In this document: one piece after another, positions 36,775 through 47,564 of the stretch
Layout: the number at the start of each line of letters is the position of its first letter
How positions within the stretch are numbered: position 1 is the stretch's first letter
From: Owenia fusiformis
Taxonomy: Eukaryota > Annelida > Polychaeta > Sabellida > Oweniidae
Reading direction: 5' to 3'
DNA length: 60,000 nucleotides
Assembly (NCBI GenBank): GCA_903813345.2
Contig: CAIIXF020000009.1
Location: 30,480,740-30,540,739, forward strand
Made by a program: the position numbers and the translations under genes
Notes under the pieces: generated by a model
Told to the model about the DNA's origin: nothing
Database searches by the model: none
Seen by the model: only the letters and a program-made list of their open reading frames with translations

Positions 36775-36860
36775 GCCAAAAGCCGACCGCCGAACACCAA
36801 CAGCCGAGCACCGAACGTCGTCTACAAAAAGTTGGGAACTATAACAATATATCGCCTCAA
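36775..36860 (-). repeat. dispersed repeat, copy 3 (GTCACCACCA family), next to mGluR stop
   Basis: On the minus strand it reads GATATATTGTTATAGTTCCC, AACTTTTTGTAGACGACGTT and CGGTGCTCGGC..., matching 2400-2450 and 17075-17150. It begins about 28 bp after the stop codon of the glutamate receptor, so it probably lies in that gene's 3' untranslated region. Confidence 0.65.
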
Positions 36861-36887
36861 AAAAGCTCTATAACGAACATAATGTCA

Positions 36888-39800
36888 CTAACTCTCTAAC
36901 TGGGCAATTGCAACTGTGCTCTCGCTGCTTCTTTTAGAAGTAGTCGACATCATTAATCGTGATGGGAGTAAGTTACTGCCCACACTCTTCGTAGTAAACA
37001 TTGCGGCTACGGATCGAGGATCATCCAGACTTGTGTTAGCACCTAGTACAGCACTTTTATATACCTTGTCCGCATCACTGACGACGATTGTGTTATTACC
37101 AAGGTTACTTGGGACAACAGAATTATCTCTAGCCTGAGAGACATCACCAGTTTTACCCGTACCACTGGTTTCATTGGCGCAGAAAATGGCGTATAGCTTT
37201 GGAACAAACATGCATATAATCGTGACGTATGCATTTATGATCAACGCCAAGTTCCTTAAGGTAACACGGTGATGTCCAGCAGATGCAGTGAAGTAGCTCG
37301 GTATGAAGGCAATCCATAGAATCAATGTAGTGTACACTGAGATCATGATGAATTTAGTTTCGTTGAAGTTTGCTGGCAACCCTCTTGCCTTCCAGGCGAA
37401 TGCACAGCAAAGAAGAATCAGACAGACGTTATAACATATCGAAGCAATCATGCCTCCGATAGAGACGTTGCATGTGATTTCTACGTGAGGTTCCATTGGA
37501 TTTGGCATTTCACGGATGATACTAGGAGGTGACGCTATTGCGATAATAGTGCTAATGATGATCTGAAACAGACAATGTAACAGTGAGACATCTTTATATT
37601 GTAGGTAAAAGAGTTTGCATATAGTGAGTAAAAGATTGCCTGGGTTCAATTTGTCTTTTCGGGTAATCGATGCCATCTATTAAGTGACCATGACTATCGT
37701 TGTTATATTACAAAATCTGCTAATGGGCTGAAACCAGCTAATATGGGCAGTGGGAGCCCGGGGGTTTCACTCCAATATACTTAATACCTATGTGCTGCCC
37801 CAAAGACCCCCCTTTTGAGCATTTTTCCATGTCAATTTCCTCTCAAGATTGAAGGTTTCCATGTTTAATTCCTCTGAGACCAATTGACTAAAAATCAACT
37901 TTTCTAGTGATTTGTTCCAGGCCTTAACAACTGATTTAACGAATTTTATACAATATTTTGTAGAAAGACTGAATTTTGAAAAGGGTACTTTCATAGACAA
38001 TTTCCCATGCTCAAAATTGACCGTGCTGCACATACCTACCCAAATTATTTGGTGAACTCCCCGGAAGTGGGAGTTCGCAGTTAGCGAGTTGGCGAGCTTA
38101 CAAAAGGAAGCTCTGTGATCTTTGGTAAATGTACATCAAATGAAATTGGAAATCAATCTGATTTAGAGCGACAAATCATTTTCTGACAAAGATTTCTTCA
38201 ACGCAATGCACTGGTATCGCGTGTTTTACTAAAACGCATACTATACCTGTATTATAATTAAGACAATGGCGATGACAAGTTGAGAACGTGTTCCAACAAA
38301 TCTTGGTTTCTGGGTTGTCTTTGATCCAGACTTAAAGATGACATATATCCGTCGTGTCTTAGTCAATAACGGGGCGTAACACATTGTGAAACTCAACCCA
38401 AGTCCGAACGCGTCTACATAGCATGACGTCACTGCAAAACATAAAGCCAAAAAATAAGATAGACTCTCTAATATGTTCGAACGAGCGCCTTCTGGTTGAT
38501 AAAGAATTAAAGGTATGCATACATAGAGCCATATATTAATTTAGTTTATAAATGTTTATCCTGAACGCAGGTGTCCAGAATCTGGATAATTATCAATAAC
38601 TAGTCTTGCTTCAAGACAGTGGACCTGGCTCTCTATCTAATAACACAGTTGCGATTGTTAGAGTGGATAATCCAGGGTCTTGAGGCAAGACTATCAAAAA
38701 CTAAATGGAAGATATTCTGGAACGAATGATGAGAGCTCAGTATTAAAAATGCAAAAACCATATTAGTAAAAAATGCAAAGACTACTGTAAAACAAATTCC
38801 AAGACTATTAGTACTTACCGCTTGGTGTAGACACAAAGAAGAAAACAACAATAAAAGACACATAAAGCCCAGCAATCATAATAAACATCATCTCCCTACT
38901 GGACGCTTTGACCAGTCTGTCCTCTCGATACTTCACGAAAACAATAAGAATCAAAGTTGCGAGCGACATCCCAAACGCTGTGAATATGATCATTATGATA
39001 TTACTGGTGTCACCCCAAGAACGTCGAGTAGCGCGGATTTTGAGACACGTTTTTCTTTCTGATTGGTCAGGCCAGTAGTGTGGCGGACATGTTATACAGT
39101 TTGTTTGGTTTTGATCCGTGATCTCATTCATCCTACAGCGCTGGCAAGTCCAGCAACAGAGAGTGGAGAACTGACGTTTGGAGCCGACTGTACAATCCCT
39201 GCTGCAGACTGATTCAGGAATAACACCACCTTCACCAGGATCTATTCTCGGCCAATATATGGCATCAGTATCCATCACAAGATTTCCAGCTAGAGATTCA
39301 ATCTCAGTCATGATTTCCAGATCATCAAGGTCGATATCGTTCTCCTGTGTGGTACGTGTTATATTTATGCATTCCTTGATCGTGTTCTGTCGTTGGACAT
39401 CATAGCAGTATTGGCCTCTGTCCTTTCTTTTGACATTTCTTTTATCAGTCTCTTCGTGACTTCCAACTTGTCCTTCGATATCAACTTGATCTATGTACCA
39501 TATGCCAACACGCTGCATCTGGAGATTTCCCAATACACCCCTTTTCATATTGACGATCTCGAAGCGTTTTTCAAGAGTACTGCCGAATAAGTCAAAAGCA
39601 ATTTCCCCTGTAAGACCCTCAAAACTAACATCTCTAATAGCCTGTACTACTTTCTCTTGTGTGACGCACTCAAGGATTTCGTCACGTCTGTGAAATGTAC
39701 TTTTCCTTCGTGAAACAACATCAATACATTCCATGTAAACTGTATTAAGTCCAAAAACCATTGCATACACAGAATCTATCACTAGGGATACCTTAGAATC

Positions 39801-40958
39801 AGAAAAGAAGCCGTGTCTTTCAGTTATTCTTAAATCTGGTTTACATTTCTTTGAAGGATTAGTTGCGTTTCGAGAACACCGAAACTTAGTCTCCATAAAC
39901 TTTCTCAAGAAGACGTTATTTACGACATCCTTGTACTGTAAGTTTGTAAAATAATTATCAAATTCAGGGACCTTGATAGTGTAAGGACGCAACGCAAAAG
40001 ATCCGATCATGGCGCCTCCTTGATTTTCCATATCTTTAACATGCCACGGCCAAGTATCAGACCCTATCCATATGAACTCTTCCGTTGCGTTTAGGCGATT
40101 GACATGCTTCATTAATGTAATAACATCCGCAGTGTTGGAAATATATAACACGACCACCCTCGCCTTACGAACCATTCGAAGTCTATGGATTACGGCATCG
40201 AATTCTTCGTCAATATTGGCGCCTCGTCTTAGACTGATAACCTGTCCAAAACAGATATTGTGGTTAATTGTACGTCTAAACAGTCTTTGTAACGCCATCG
40301 ACCCGTAGTCCCCGGGTGTATAAACAGCTGAGATATACCTCCAGTTGTATCGTTTCAGCAGGTCAACCAAAGCCTCTACAGTGAAAACATCCGATGGAAC
40401 CGTTCTGAAGAAGTTGCTGTAACGGATCCTATCAGAAAGCACATCGGTGGTGGCAAGGAAGCTTATCTGCGGAACTTGTAACACACCGAGGATGTTTGCC
40501 ACTAGGATCGAAGCATCACTGGCCTGTGGTCCGATGAAACCAACAACCCTATTCATATCAATAGGAATGCTCTCATTTCCGAGCGAACATTTGTTTTCTA
40601 TTTGTTTCTGTATAACGATTCGTAGCACTTGTGCGGACGCTGTCATGTCAGTGTGACAGCTATCCGTTATCATATATCCCAGCGTCACGTTAGGGAGAAT
40701 ATCATCTCTTCTGTTGATCTCCTCTATTGCGAAGATCATGGCTTGGTACCTTAGGATCGATCCCATTGATCGAATATGACGTCCGCACGGGTAGAGTGCG
40801 TTAAACTCATGCAGCGGGAATATCCCTCCAAGTATGAAATCACCCGGAGAAGCTGCGATGTCCGGGTAAAAAAGATTAGTTGTCCCCTCGATAGCTTCCC
40901 CGTTGCGAAAGATCGACACAGATAAACTAAGAACGATGATATCTCTGAACTCGAACAT
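36888..40958 (-). CDS. metabotropic glutamate receptor (class C GPCR), three coding exons
   Basis: Coding exons on the minus strand are 40958-38819, 38431-38247 and 37562-36888 (phases 1 and 0): 3000 nt, 999 residues. The product is a plasma-membrane receptor that signals through G proteins when glutamate closes its Venus-flytrap domain (about residues 40-490). Positions matching the vertebrate ligand pocket are kept: R70, S147, T170, D190, Y218, D301 and K389. An insert of about 80 residues (495-575) follows, with two cysteines (518, 530). The nine-Cys domain (585-638, VCSRDC...CCWTC) comes next, then seven helices: TM1-2 in exon 1, TM3 and half of TM4 in exon 2 (TSCYVDAF...KTRRI...KPRFV), and the rest in exon 3 (GLPANFNETKFI, FVPKLYAIF). 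The tail is short, and I see no Homer-type P-P-x-x-F site. The leader at the N-terminus is weak. Confidence 0.95.
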
Positions 40959-41473
40959 CTTGTTCTTAACCGATGTCGTATCGTAGTTGGATATTTCTAA
41001 GAACTATACTTTGAACAACCTTCAATTCCACACTCAAATATTTCATCTTTTACAGTTGATATGATATTCTTTTTTTTAATTAAACACGACTTCCTATCTT
41101 AGATAAGTATTAGGGTGCCGACATTTATTACTCTTTTCGGATTTTTATGTTGACTAATTAGTTTTTGTATTGCATCTCAGATAGTAACTAAGTTCCGAAT
41201 GAGAACTAATTACGATCCATTTACGTAATATTCTAAGAAGGGTAGATCGCAAAAATGATTAGTTAGTTAACGACGTTGATACATTTTTTCAACAACCTTC
41301 ATTATGTAACCCCATATATCAATAGTTGTTCGATTCACGGGGATTCAAAAATATCCACATCCAAAACTGGAATGATTTCTTTAATATCTATGCAATAAAC
41401 ATTAGAATTTATGGAACACATAATGACATTGTATTTAGAACATAAACCTCGGTATTCAAAATATTAATGTTGT

Positions 41474-41913
41474 CACTGTTCCACAACTAGTTATAGTTAC
41501 TTTGACGGAACGTCAATGTAACATAATGGATGAACTTCCTGGACTTCTTGTAAGTCAAGTTGCAGATTATAATTTGGCACAAAGCTAGAAAATAAAGTCT
41601 AGTTTTAATACGTTTCTTCAGTTTGGAATTTGTTTCGCAAATGAAGTTGCAATTCATATATTTAGCCCCTCGCTTTTGTTACATTGACAAAAGTCCGTTA
41701 TATTACAAATGCATGTTCGTCAATGTAACAGAATCGATGGTTAAATGCATTATTTATACAGCTTTATTTAAAAATCAAATTCCAAACCGAGGGCGTTTCT
41801 AAAAGCTAAGTAAGTTCAACGTTAGTTCAAATCGAGAAAACAAAAAACTCGTATCCAGGAAGTTCATCCATTTTGTTACATTGACGTTCCGTCAAAGTAA
41901 CTAGTTGTGGAAC
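41474..41913. mobile_element. foldback element family E, copy 2 (diverged)
   Basis: The left end CACTGTTCCACAACTAGTTA is shared with 33235. The right end reads AACTAGTTGTGGAAC, then departs before the expected CAGTG, so no clean duplication can be scored. The interior AAGTTGCAGATTATAATTTG and AGCCCCTCGCTTTTGTTACA match copy 1. Confidence 0.8.
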
Positions 41914-41978
41914 GTTATGGACATTCTAAGATTGACTTATTTTTCGGAGAATTTATAATGAAATGTTCCAAACAAATG

Positions 41979-42125
41979 AGAATGCCTATTTATGTTCGGT
42001 GGAGCGTAGCGACTTTAGAACATAAATGCTTTCTATTGGCTGAACGATGAGTTCAGTTCAATGTAGAGTTATGTGAGTGAGTGGATGTTTTTGTGGTGAA
42101 GGTAGAGTGTATAGAAAGACATTCT
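41979..42125 (+). repeat. interspersed repeat F, left part (split by element G)
   Basis: AGAATGCCTATTTATGTTCG through AAAGACATTCT is nearly identical to 50291-50437. The right part of the same repeat resumes at 44938-44982 after the inserted element. It holds a small hairpin, TTTATGTTC...GAACATAAA. Confidence 0.9.
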
Positions 42126-44937
42126 CACGGGTAGTATCTAAAGCCCCGCTATGATTTAGAAGTCGCGAGCAAATACCCGCTGAAATCGCGAGCAATTAAA
42201 AGAAAAGAAGGGTTATCTTTTGTTTACTTAAATTGTATGTTATAAAAAGCGTTTTCATTTAATTTTACTAAATTATTACATGGTATTGATACTAAAAAGC
42301 AACTTCTGCAAAAAAGGATCACGAGCTGATGTTCTGAGTTTTGTTATTCGATAATTGGAGAGAGAATGTATCATCTTGAATCTTTATCTATATATTTCTA
42401 TATTTTATAGCTGAAGAAGGTCATTGTCCTTCAGTTGAAATGGTCATAGTAATATGAAATGAAGGTATTGTGAGTTTCACTTCCTAAAGTTTCACGAAAA
42501 ATTATATATTTCAATTTTAGCATATCCCTTGAGGCCCCGCTTCTACCATGAGCAATAAACTAAAGATCCCGCTGAAAACATGAGGAGGCCCCGCTGAAAA
42601 CATGAGGAGGTCCCGCTGAAATCAGGAGCAAGTGGCTCTCTAAAATGGAGTGAAGACCGATTTGACTTTGCAAATCTGCCTGTAGCCAACGTAATAAATA
42701 TATTAATTATTGATACTCTACAGAGCACATATATATCATATATCATTGTCATTGTTATTATCGGTTCGAGCAACCCCCCCCCCCTTACCAAAAGCTGGCT
42801 ACAAGCATGATTCCAATAAAACCATTTCACTTAATGTATTTCGACCTGACTCCATCGAGAAATTTACCAAGAGAAGATTTAAATCCATTCCACGACTTTT
42901 GACAAGTTTCAAATAACTCGTTCTTCTTTGTATGCAATATATATTTATATTTCACTGAAGTTACATTATACTGTAGATCAGTATATTACTACCTTAGAGG
43001 ATTCAGCACCAATGGCGCACACGTTTGAAAAGGCAATTTATGGATGAACTGCTAGATGTAAGTAACAAAGGATTACATCATCCGATTATGAGTCCGAAAT
43101 AATAATAATCAAATAATTTCATCATTAACAATTAATCGTAGGTTATGTTAAACGCACGTGTTACGCGGAAAACATGATGCAAATATTTGTCATATTCTGC
43201 AATAAATATGGCATATTCACTTGCGGTGTATGACAGATTCAGCTGCAGTATATTGCATACCCACTAAGCAATGAGAACACGATACAGAAGTACGCAATTG
43301 TCAATTGCATTGATTGAACAAACGGGTAATCATTGTGTCATTTTCACCTGCGGTATATGACATATTCGGCAAGTGAGTATGACATATTCTGCAGGTGAAT
43401 ATCAGGTATTCACTGAAATCAATGTATCACATATTCACGGCGGAATATCGCATACTCACCTGCGGAATATGCCATAAACTGCAGGTGAGTATGGCATATA
43501 CTGTATACCCGTATCACAAATACCACGCAACCATAAATGTATGCCATACTCCGCGTAACATCGTATGTGTTACGCAGAATATGGCATTATTCATGGTTGC
43601 GTGGTATTTGTGATACGGATGTATATGCCATACTCAGCTGTGGTATATGGCGTATTCCGCAGGTGAGTATGGCATATTCCGTATTGAATATGTGATACCT
43701 TGATTTCAGTAAATACCCCATGCTCGCAGAATATGTCATACTCACTTGCAGAATATGCCTTACACCGCAGGTGAGTATGCCATATACAGCAGGTGAATCT
43801 ATCATACTCCACAAGTGAATATGCCATATTCATTGTGGAATATGACATATATTTGAATCGTGTTTACCGCGTAACAATATGTCCAGGAAAATGGCTTATG
43901 CAGGACATACGATTTATATGTCCCGTATCCTCGTTTGAGCGGGACATACGAAAAATATTTTCCCGGATATGGAATATATTCCCCGGTTGATATGTCCCTG
44001 AAAATTATCAGGTATGGAATACAAATCATCATTATTTTAATAAATAAAAATTGTTAAATGTTATTGTTAAATTATAAAAGTAGAACCTGAATTATCATGG
44101 AGACTTTGTGGTTCTCCTTTCTCTCTAAATTTCATCTTCTTGCAACTTGGGGTGTCTTTGTTTAATACAAGACTCATTACCCTGAACCTCAGGCTTCAAT
44201 TAAGTTCATTCTTGAAATGATATCCACCTTTCTCCTATACATTTTGATATGGATGCAACTCTATAAAATGTTCGACGAATTCTCTGGTGGCTTGAAGTTG
44301 GAATGGAAACATTAGAAACCTGGCCCTAGAATGAAACAGTATATATACAGTAATTATTAAAAGTACTTAACTTGGTCTTTCGTGTACGTTTATTTGAAGA
44401 ACCTCAATATTTTATGTAATAGTAATGAGCTTTCCTCGTGATCGAAGCGGGTACTCGTGATATCTGCTCCTGTTTTCAGCGGGACCTCCTCATGTTTTCA
44501 GCGGGGCTTCCTCATAATTTCAGCGGGGCCACTGGCACACCTTCAATGATGTATTTCACCCCCCACAGTGGATGTTTTTGAAAACAAACTTATCAATACA
44601 TACAATGTTGGTCCAATATTCATAATGAGGTATGTATATCGTAGTTCTTGTCTCTATTTTAACCATAAAAGTAATATGTTAACAGTAAATTATGCAAACG
44701 TGCATATTGACGCCCGTTTCTTCCATGCCAGTAAAAATAGTTATCTTTCATGTCATTGTTTGTGAAGATATACCTGTTCTGAAAGTATACCTAAAGTATC
44801 AAAGAACAGTAATGCGTAGTCTTACCTTTTTGGTCCATATTTCCAGATGAATTAAATAAAAAGGACTTTGCTCGTGATTTCAGCGGGAACTTGCTCGCGA
44901 TCTCTCAATTATAACGGGGCTTTGGATACAATCCGTG
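42126..44937. mobile_element. 2812-bp TIR transposon G inserted in repeat F, 5-bp duplication ATTCT
   Basis: The left end CACGGGTAGTATCTAAAGCC and the complement of the right end, CACGGATTGTATCCAAAGCC, form a terminal inverted repeat of about 65 bp. ATTCT flanks both sides (42121-42125, 44938-44942). The unoccupied site is present at 50433-50437, where the flanks join with a single ATTCT. Subterminal copies of CCCGCTGAAAnCATGAG-like motifs occur on both sides, and a large palindrome fills the centre (43145-43880). I see no transposase frame, so it is non-autonomous. CAC ends with a 5-bp duplication recall Transib-type elements, but the superfamily is not established. Confidence 0.9.
43145..43880. 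repeat. large palindrome built of GGTGAGTATGGCATATTC-like units
   Basis: Short units such as GCAGGTGAGTATGGCATAT and their complements alternate across the core of element G. The whole folds about a centre near 43560: CGTATCACAAATACCACGCA on the left pairs with TGCGTGGTATTTGTGATACG on the right. Outer arms (TATCACATATTC / GAATATGTGATA, and GTTACGCGG / CCGCGTAAC) also pair. Open frames here are by-products of the repeats. Confidence 0.8.
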
Positions 44938-44982
44938 ATTCTGAGCTTTGTCACCGTGTAGTCAACACATACACTTCGTTTT
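44938..44982 (+). repeat. interspersed repeat F, right part
   Basis: ATTCTGAGCTTTGTCACCGT through ACACTTCGTTTTA matches 50433-50478 and completes the repeat interrupted by element G. Confidence 0.85.
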
Positions 44983-45338
44983 ATTCAATAAACCAACAGA
45001 TTAGACAACTTTTGTCGAATTTAATTCGAAAGTTCAAGACACATTTGAAGAAACCTCCATATTACTCGTTACTACATAGTTGAAACAGCTGACTTACAAT
45101 AGCACAGTCATATGAGGAGAATATTACAGAAGGTAAAACTTTTATATTACGAAAAAATAAATTGATTAGTTTGAACAGGTACGTTAGATGTCTTTTGGTT
45201 ATAAACTGTTAATAATATGACTCCAATCACCTCAGATAGTACAATCAACATCTATATATAAAAAAGCGTAAAACCGAAGCTTCAAATAAAATAACAAAAT
45301 TGGTAACAAAGGCTTTCTCGAGGTCCTTTACGTTTCAG

Positions 45339-45494
45339 AAAGTTCTGGATGTCCTACAGTATGTACCACTAGACTCGAGAGGTCGCAACTTGTTTTACGA
45401 CAACATAGTATCGGGCAGTGCCGGGGTGAGCATGATTACCAATGATGACCGATGTCTGGTTTCAATGCTCAACGACTACTGCAATCACGAATAA
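45339..45494 (+). CDS. possible 3'-terminal coding exon, unknown product
   Basis: A pyrimidine-rich acceptor (TCCTTTACGTTTCAG) is followed by a 51-codon frame in phase 0 (KVLDVLQYVPLDSRGRNLFY...) ending ...DYCNHE and a TAA stop. The composition looks protein-like and is richer in G and C than its surroundings. No upstream exon of the same gene was found and no domain is recognised, so it may be chance or a transposon relic. Confidence 0.2.
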   Translation, partial: KVLDVLQYVPLDSRGRNLFYDNIVSGSAGVSMITNDDRCLVSMLNDYCNHE

Positions 45495-45499
45495 GTTAA

Positions 45500-47560
45500 G
45501 TAAATTATTATGTTTTCTTATGTTATTGTTTGAAATGCTAGATATCTCTTCAGGGATTTACATTACTGACAGTAGTTCGGTGCTTACAAGATTTGTTTAG
45601 AGGTCTTCTTCGTAGATTTCAATCTATGTACGTACAAGTACTTGTACCAACATGTTATAGTGTTTCCTCAATTGGGAGGCCTTTACAAGTTCTTTTCGTA
45701 TTTTATGTTCTTTTCCTCGGTATTAGAACTGAGAGATTGATATTCAAAAGTTGATAGGTTTGTTTCACAATAGCTATTTTAGATGAACCGATTCGTTTAA
45801 AAAATAAAGGGTATATAAAGCAGGCAGTAAAAAGAAATAATTTGTAGAAAGATCAAATTTAGTGGTCAATGTTCAGAATTTCAACTTGATAACAAGTAAT
45901 GACATATTAGATTTTCAAATAAAGACAGGTTTCAGAAAAGATCAAACACGTTTAAACGTATAGGAGTTAGTTAAAAACGTTAATCAAAGACTCGACATGT
46001 TTTACTAACTCGTAAACACAGAGGCTTGATTGGGAAAACGCTTTTTGGCTAGATAATCAGTTATTTAATAACTTTACAAGATGGTGATGATGATGTTTGA
46101 TAGTGCTTGCACAGGCGTTATTTTCAAAGGTGAGTTTTCTCACAGTAATTGTTCAGAAAAGAAAGCAAAGTATTTCAATGTAGAAAGAGTTACACGTATA
46201 AAGTAGTTTTATAAGCTTACTTGAAATATCTTCAAAACTAGAATTGTGGTTGACAGATTATCAAAACTTAATACGAAGGCATTTGGATGTGCCCATTTTT
46301 AAAAATGTTATAGGTTAATATAGAGTTGAAATTAGAGTTTATTCCAGGGTAGACAATCGTAAATATGACGTGCACGGACCTGGGGACAATTCGGGAAATA
46401 CGGGCTAATCTCAGCTCCAAGCGTTAATATCTGCCTTATTTAAAAAGCTAACTATGTGCATTATATATCAATTTGAAGTATTTTTTATTCCCATTTCACT
46501 GAAATCCCTTTTCCTTGAAAAGTTTGATGAGATCTACCATATTTTTAAAGTTAAATGTACTCCGACATCGTCAAATACGCTGTAAGACGTAACATTCCAT
46601 GCTTACACGGTTCGTTGAATTCGGGATAACTTTTGAAATACTGATCAGAATTTTACTAAAATTTCACATTTTATTCATTGAAACATGTGCTTTTATGACG
46701 TCACAATTGCCTAGCGGCTACAGTTCAAATCGTCTTATATGAACGCTTTTAAAGTTTTCAAAATTGTGTAAGGTTTTGAAGGCGAAGGAGACCAGCAATA
46801 AGTTTACCTTTATTTAACCTTCTAATTTAGGTCTGATTTCAAAAAAAATTTAACTGCACAATATTGTCATGGGGAAATTTACGAAACAATAACCGATTTC
46901 TTTATTCTTCAAATAATAAGAAAATAAGAGTTGTTTTTAGAGACTTGAAAAAATGTAACGCATCGATTTTTTACCACAAATCTCATACATATCAATTTTT
47001 GCTAACGCCCCGATTGGATTTCCCGACCGTTTTTCAAAAATCAAAAACATTTTAAAAATATTGTCCTCGAGATCTTGTTGCTCTGTGAATTTTACCAGGA
47101 TTGAATAAGAAGAAAGCATCTTATTTCTAGGTTGACTAAAATTGACAAAATGTAACGCTTGTCGTTTTTGACGTTATAATGCTGATTGCGCCCTATACTG
47201 CCCATTGTATTGTTTTGTATTTTGACGCCATAATGTTACTCTAATTGTCCCCAGTTTCGTGCGACGTGTAAAAGCATTTTTGTAGATATAGATGACAGGA
47301 CAGTGAAGCTTGATTTCGAACTACTACTTTCATTAAGAAGGTTGTTCATTAATTTTAAAACGTAATGCAATGAGAACTTTAGCGTTGCAAAAGCTTAACA
47401 TTTTGACTTTAGGCTTTTAAAATCATAAAAAGAGGCGTTTTCAAACAATCCTTTTGTGGAACAAGACCCGGGTAAAGTCAGAGTAGTTAGTTTAATTCAC
47501 ACGTTTTGGTGGTAAAAGTTAACATGTATTTGCTTTAAGATTTAAGATTCATTTTAGTTT
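45500..47560. other. spacer with no supported gene
   Basis: AT-rich spacer. ATGGTGATGATGATGTTTGA at 46081 opens a 16-codon frame ending at a good donor (AAAG|GTGAGT), but nothing else supports a gene. Scattered ATGTAACGC motifs near 46954 and 47149 are the only other pattern. Confidence 0.4.
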
Positions 47561-47564
47561 AAGT

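Noticed and set aside
39178-40656. Plus-strand frames inside the glutamate-receptor exon
   Set aside because: Antisense shadows of a long, clearly coding exon.
43395-44032. Overlapping frames with repeated YGI/HTHLRC-type peptides
   Set aside because: By-products of the palindromic repeat core of element G.
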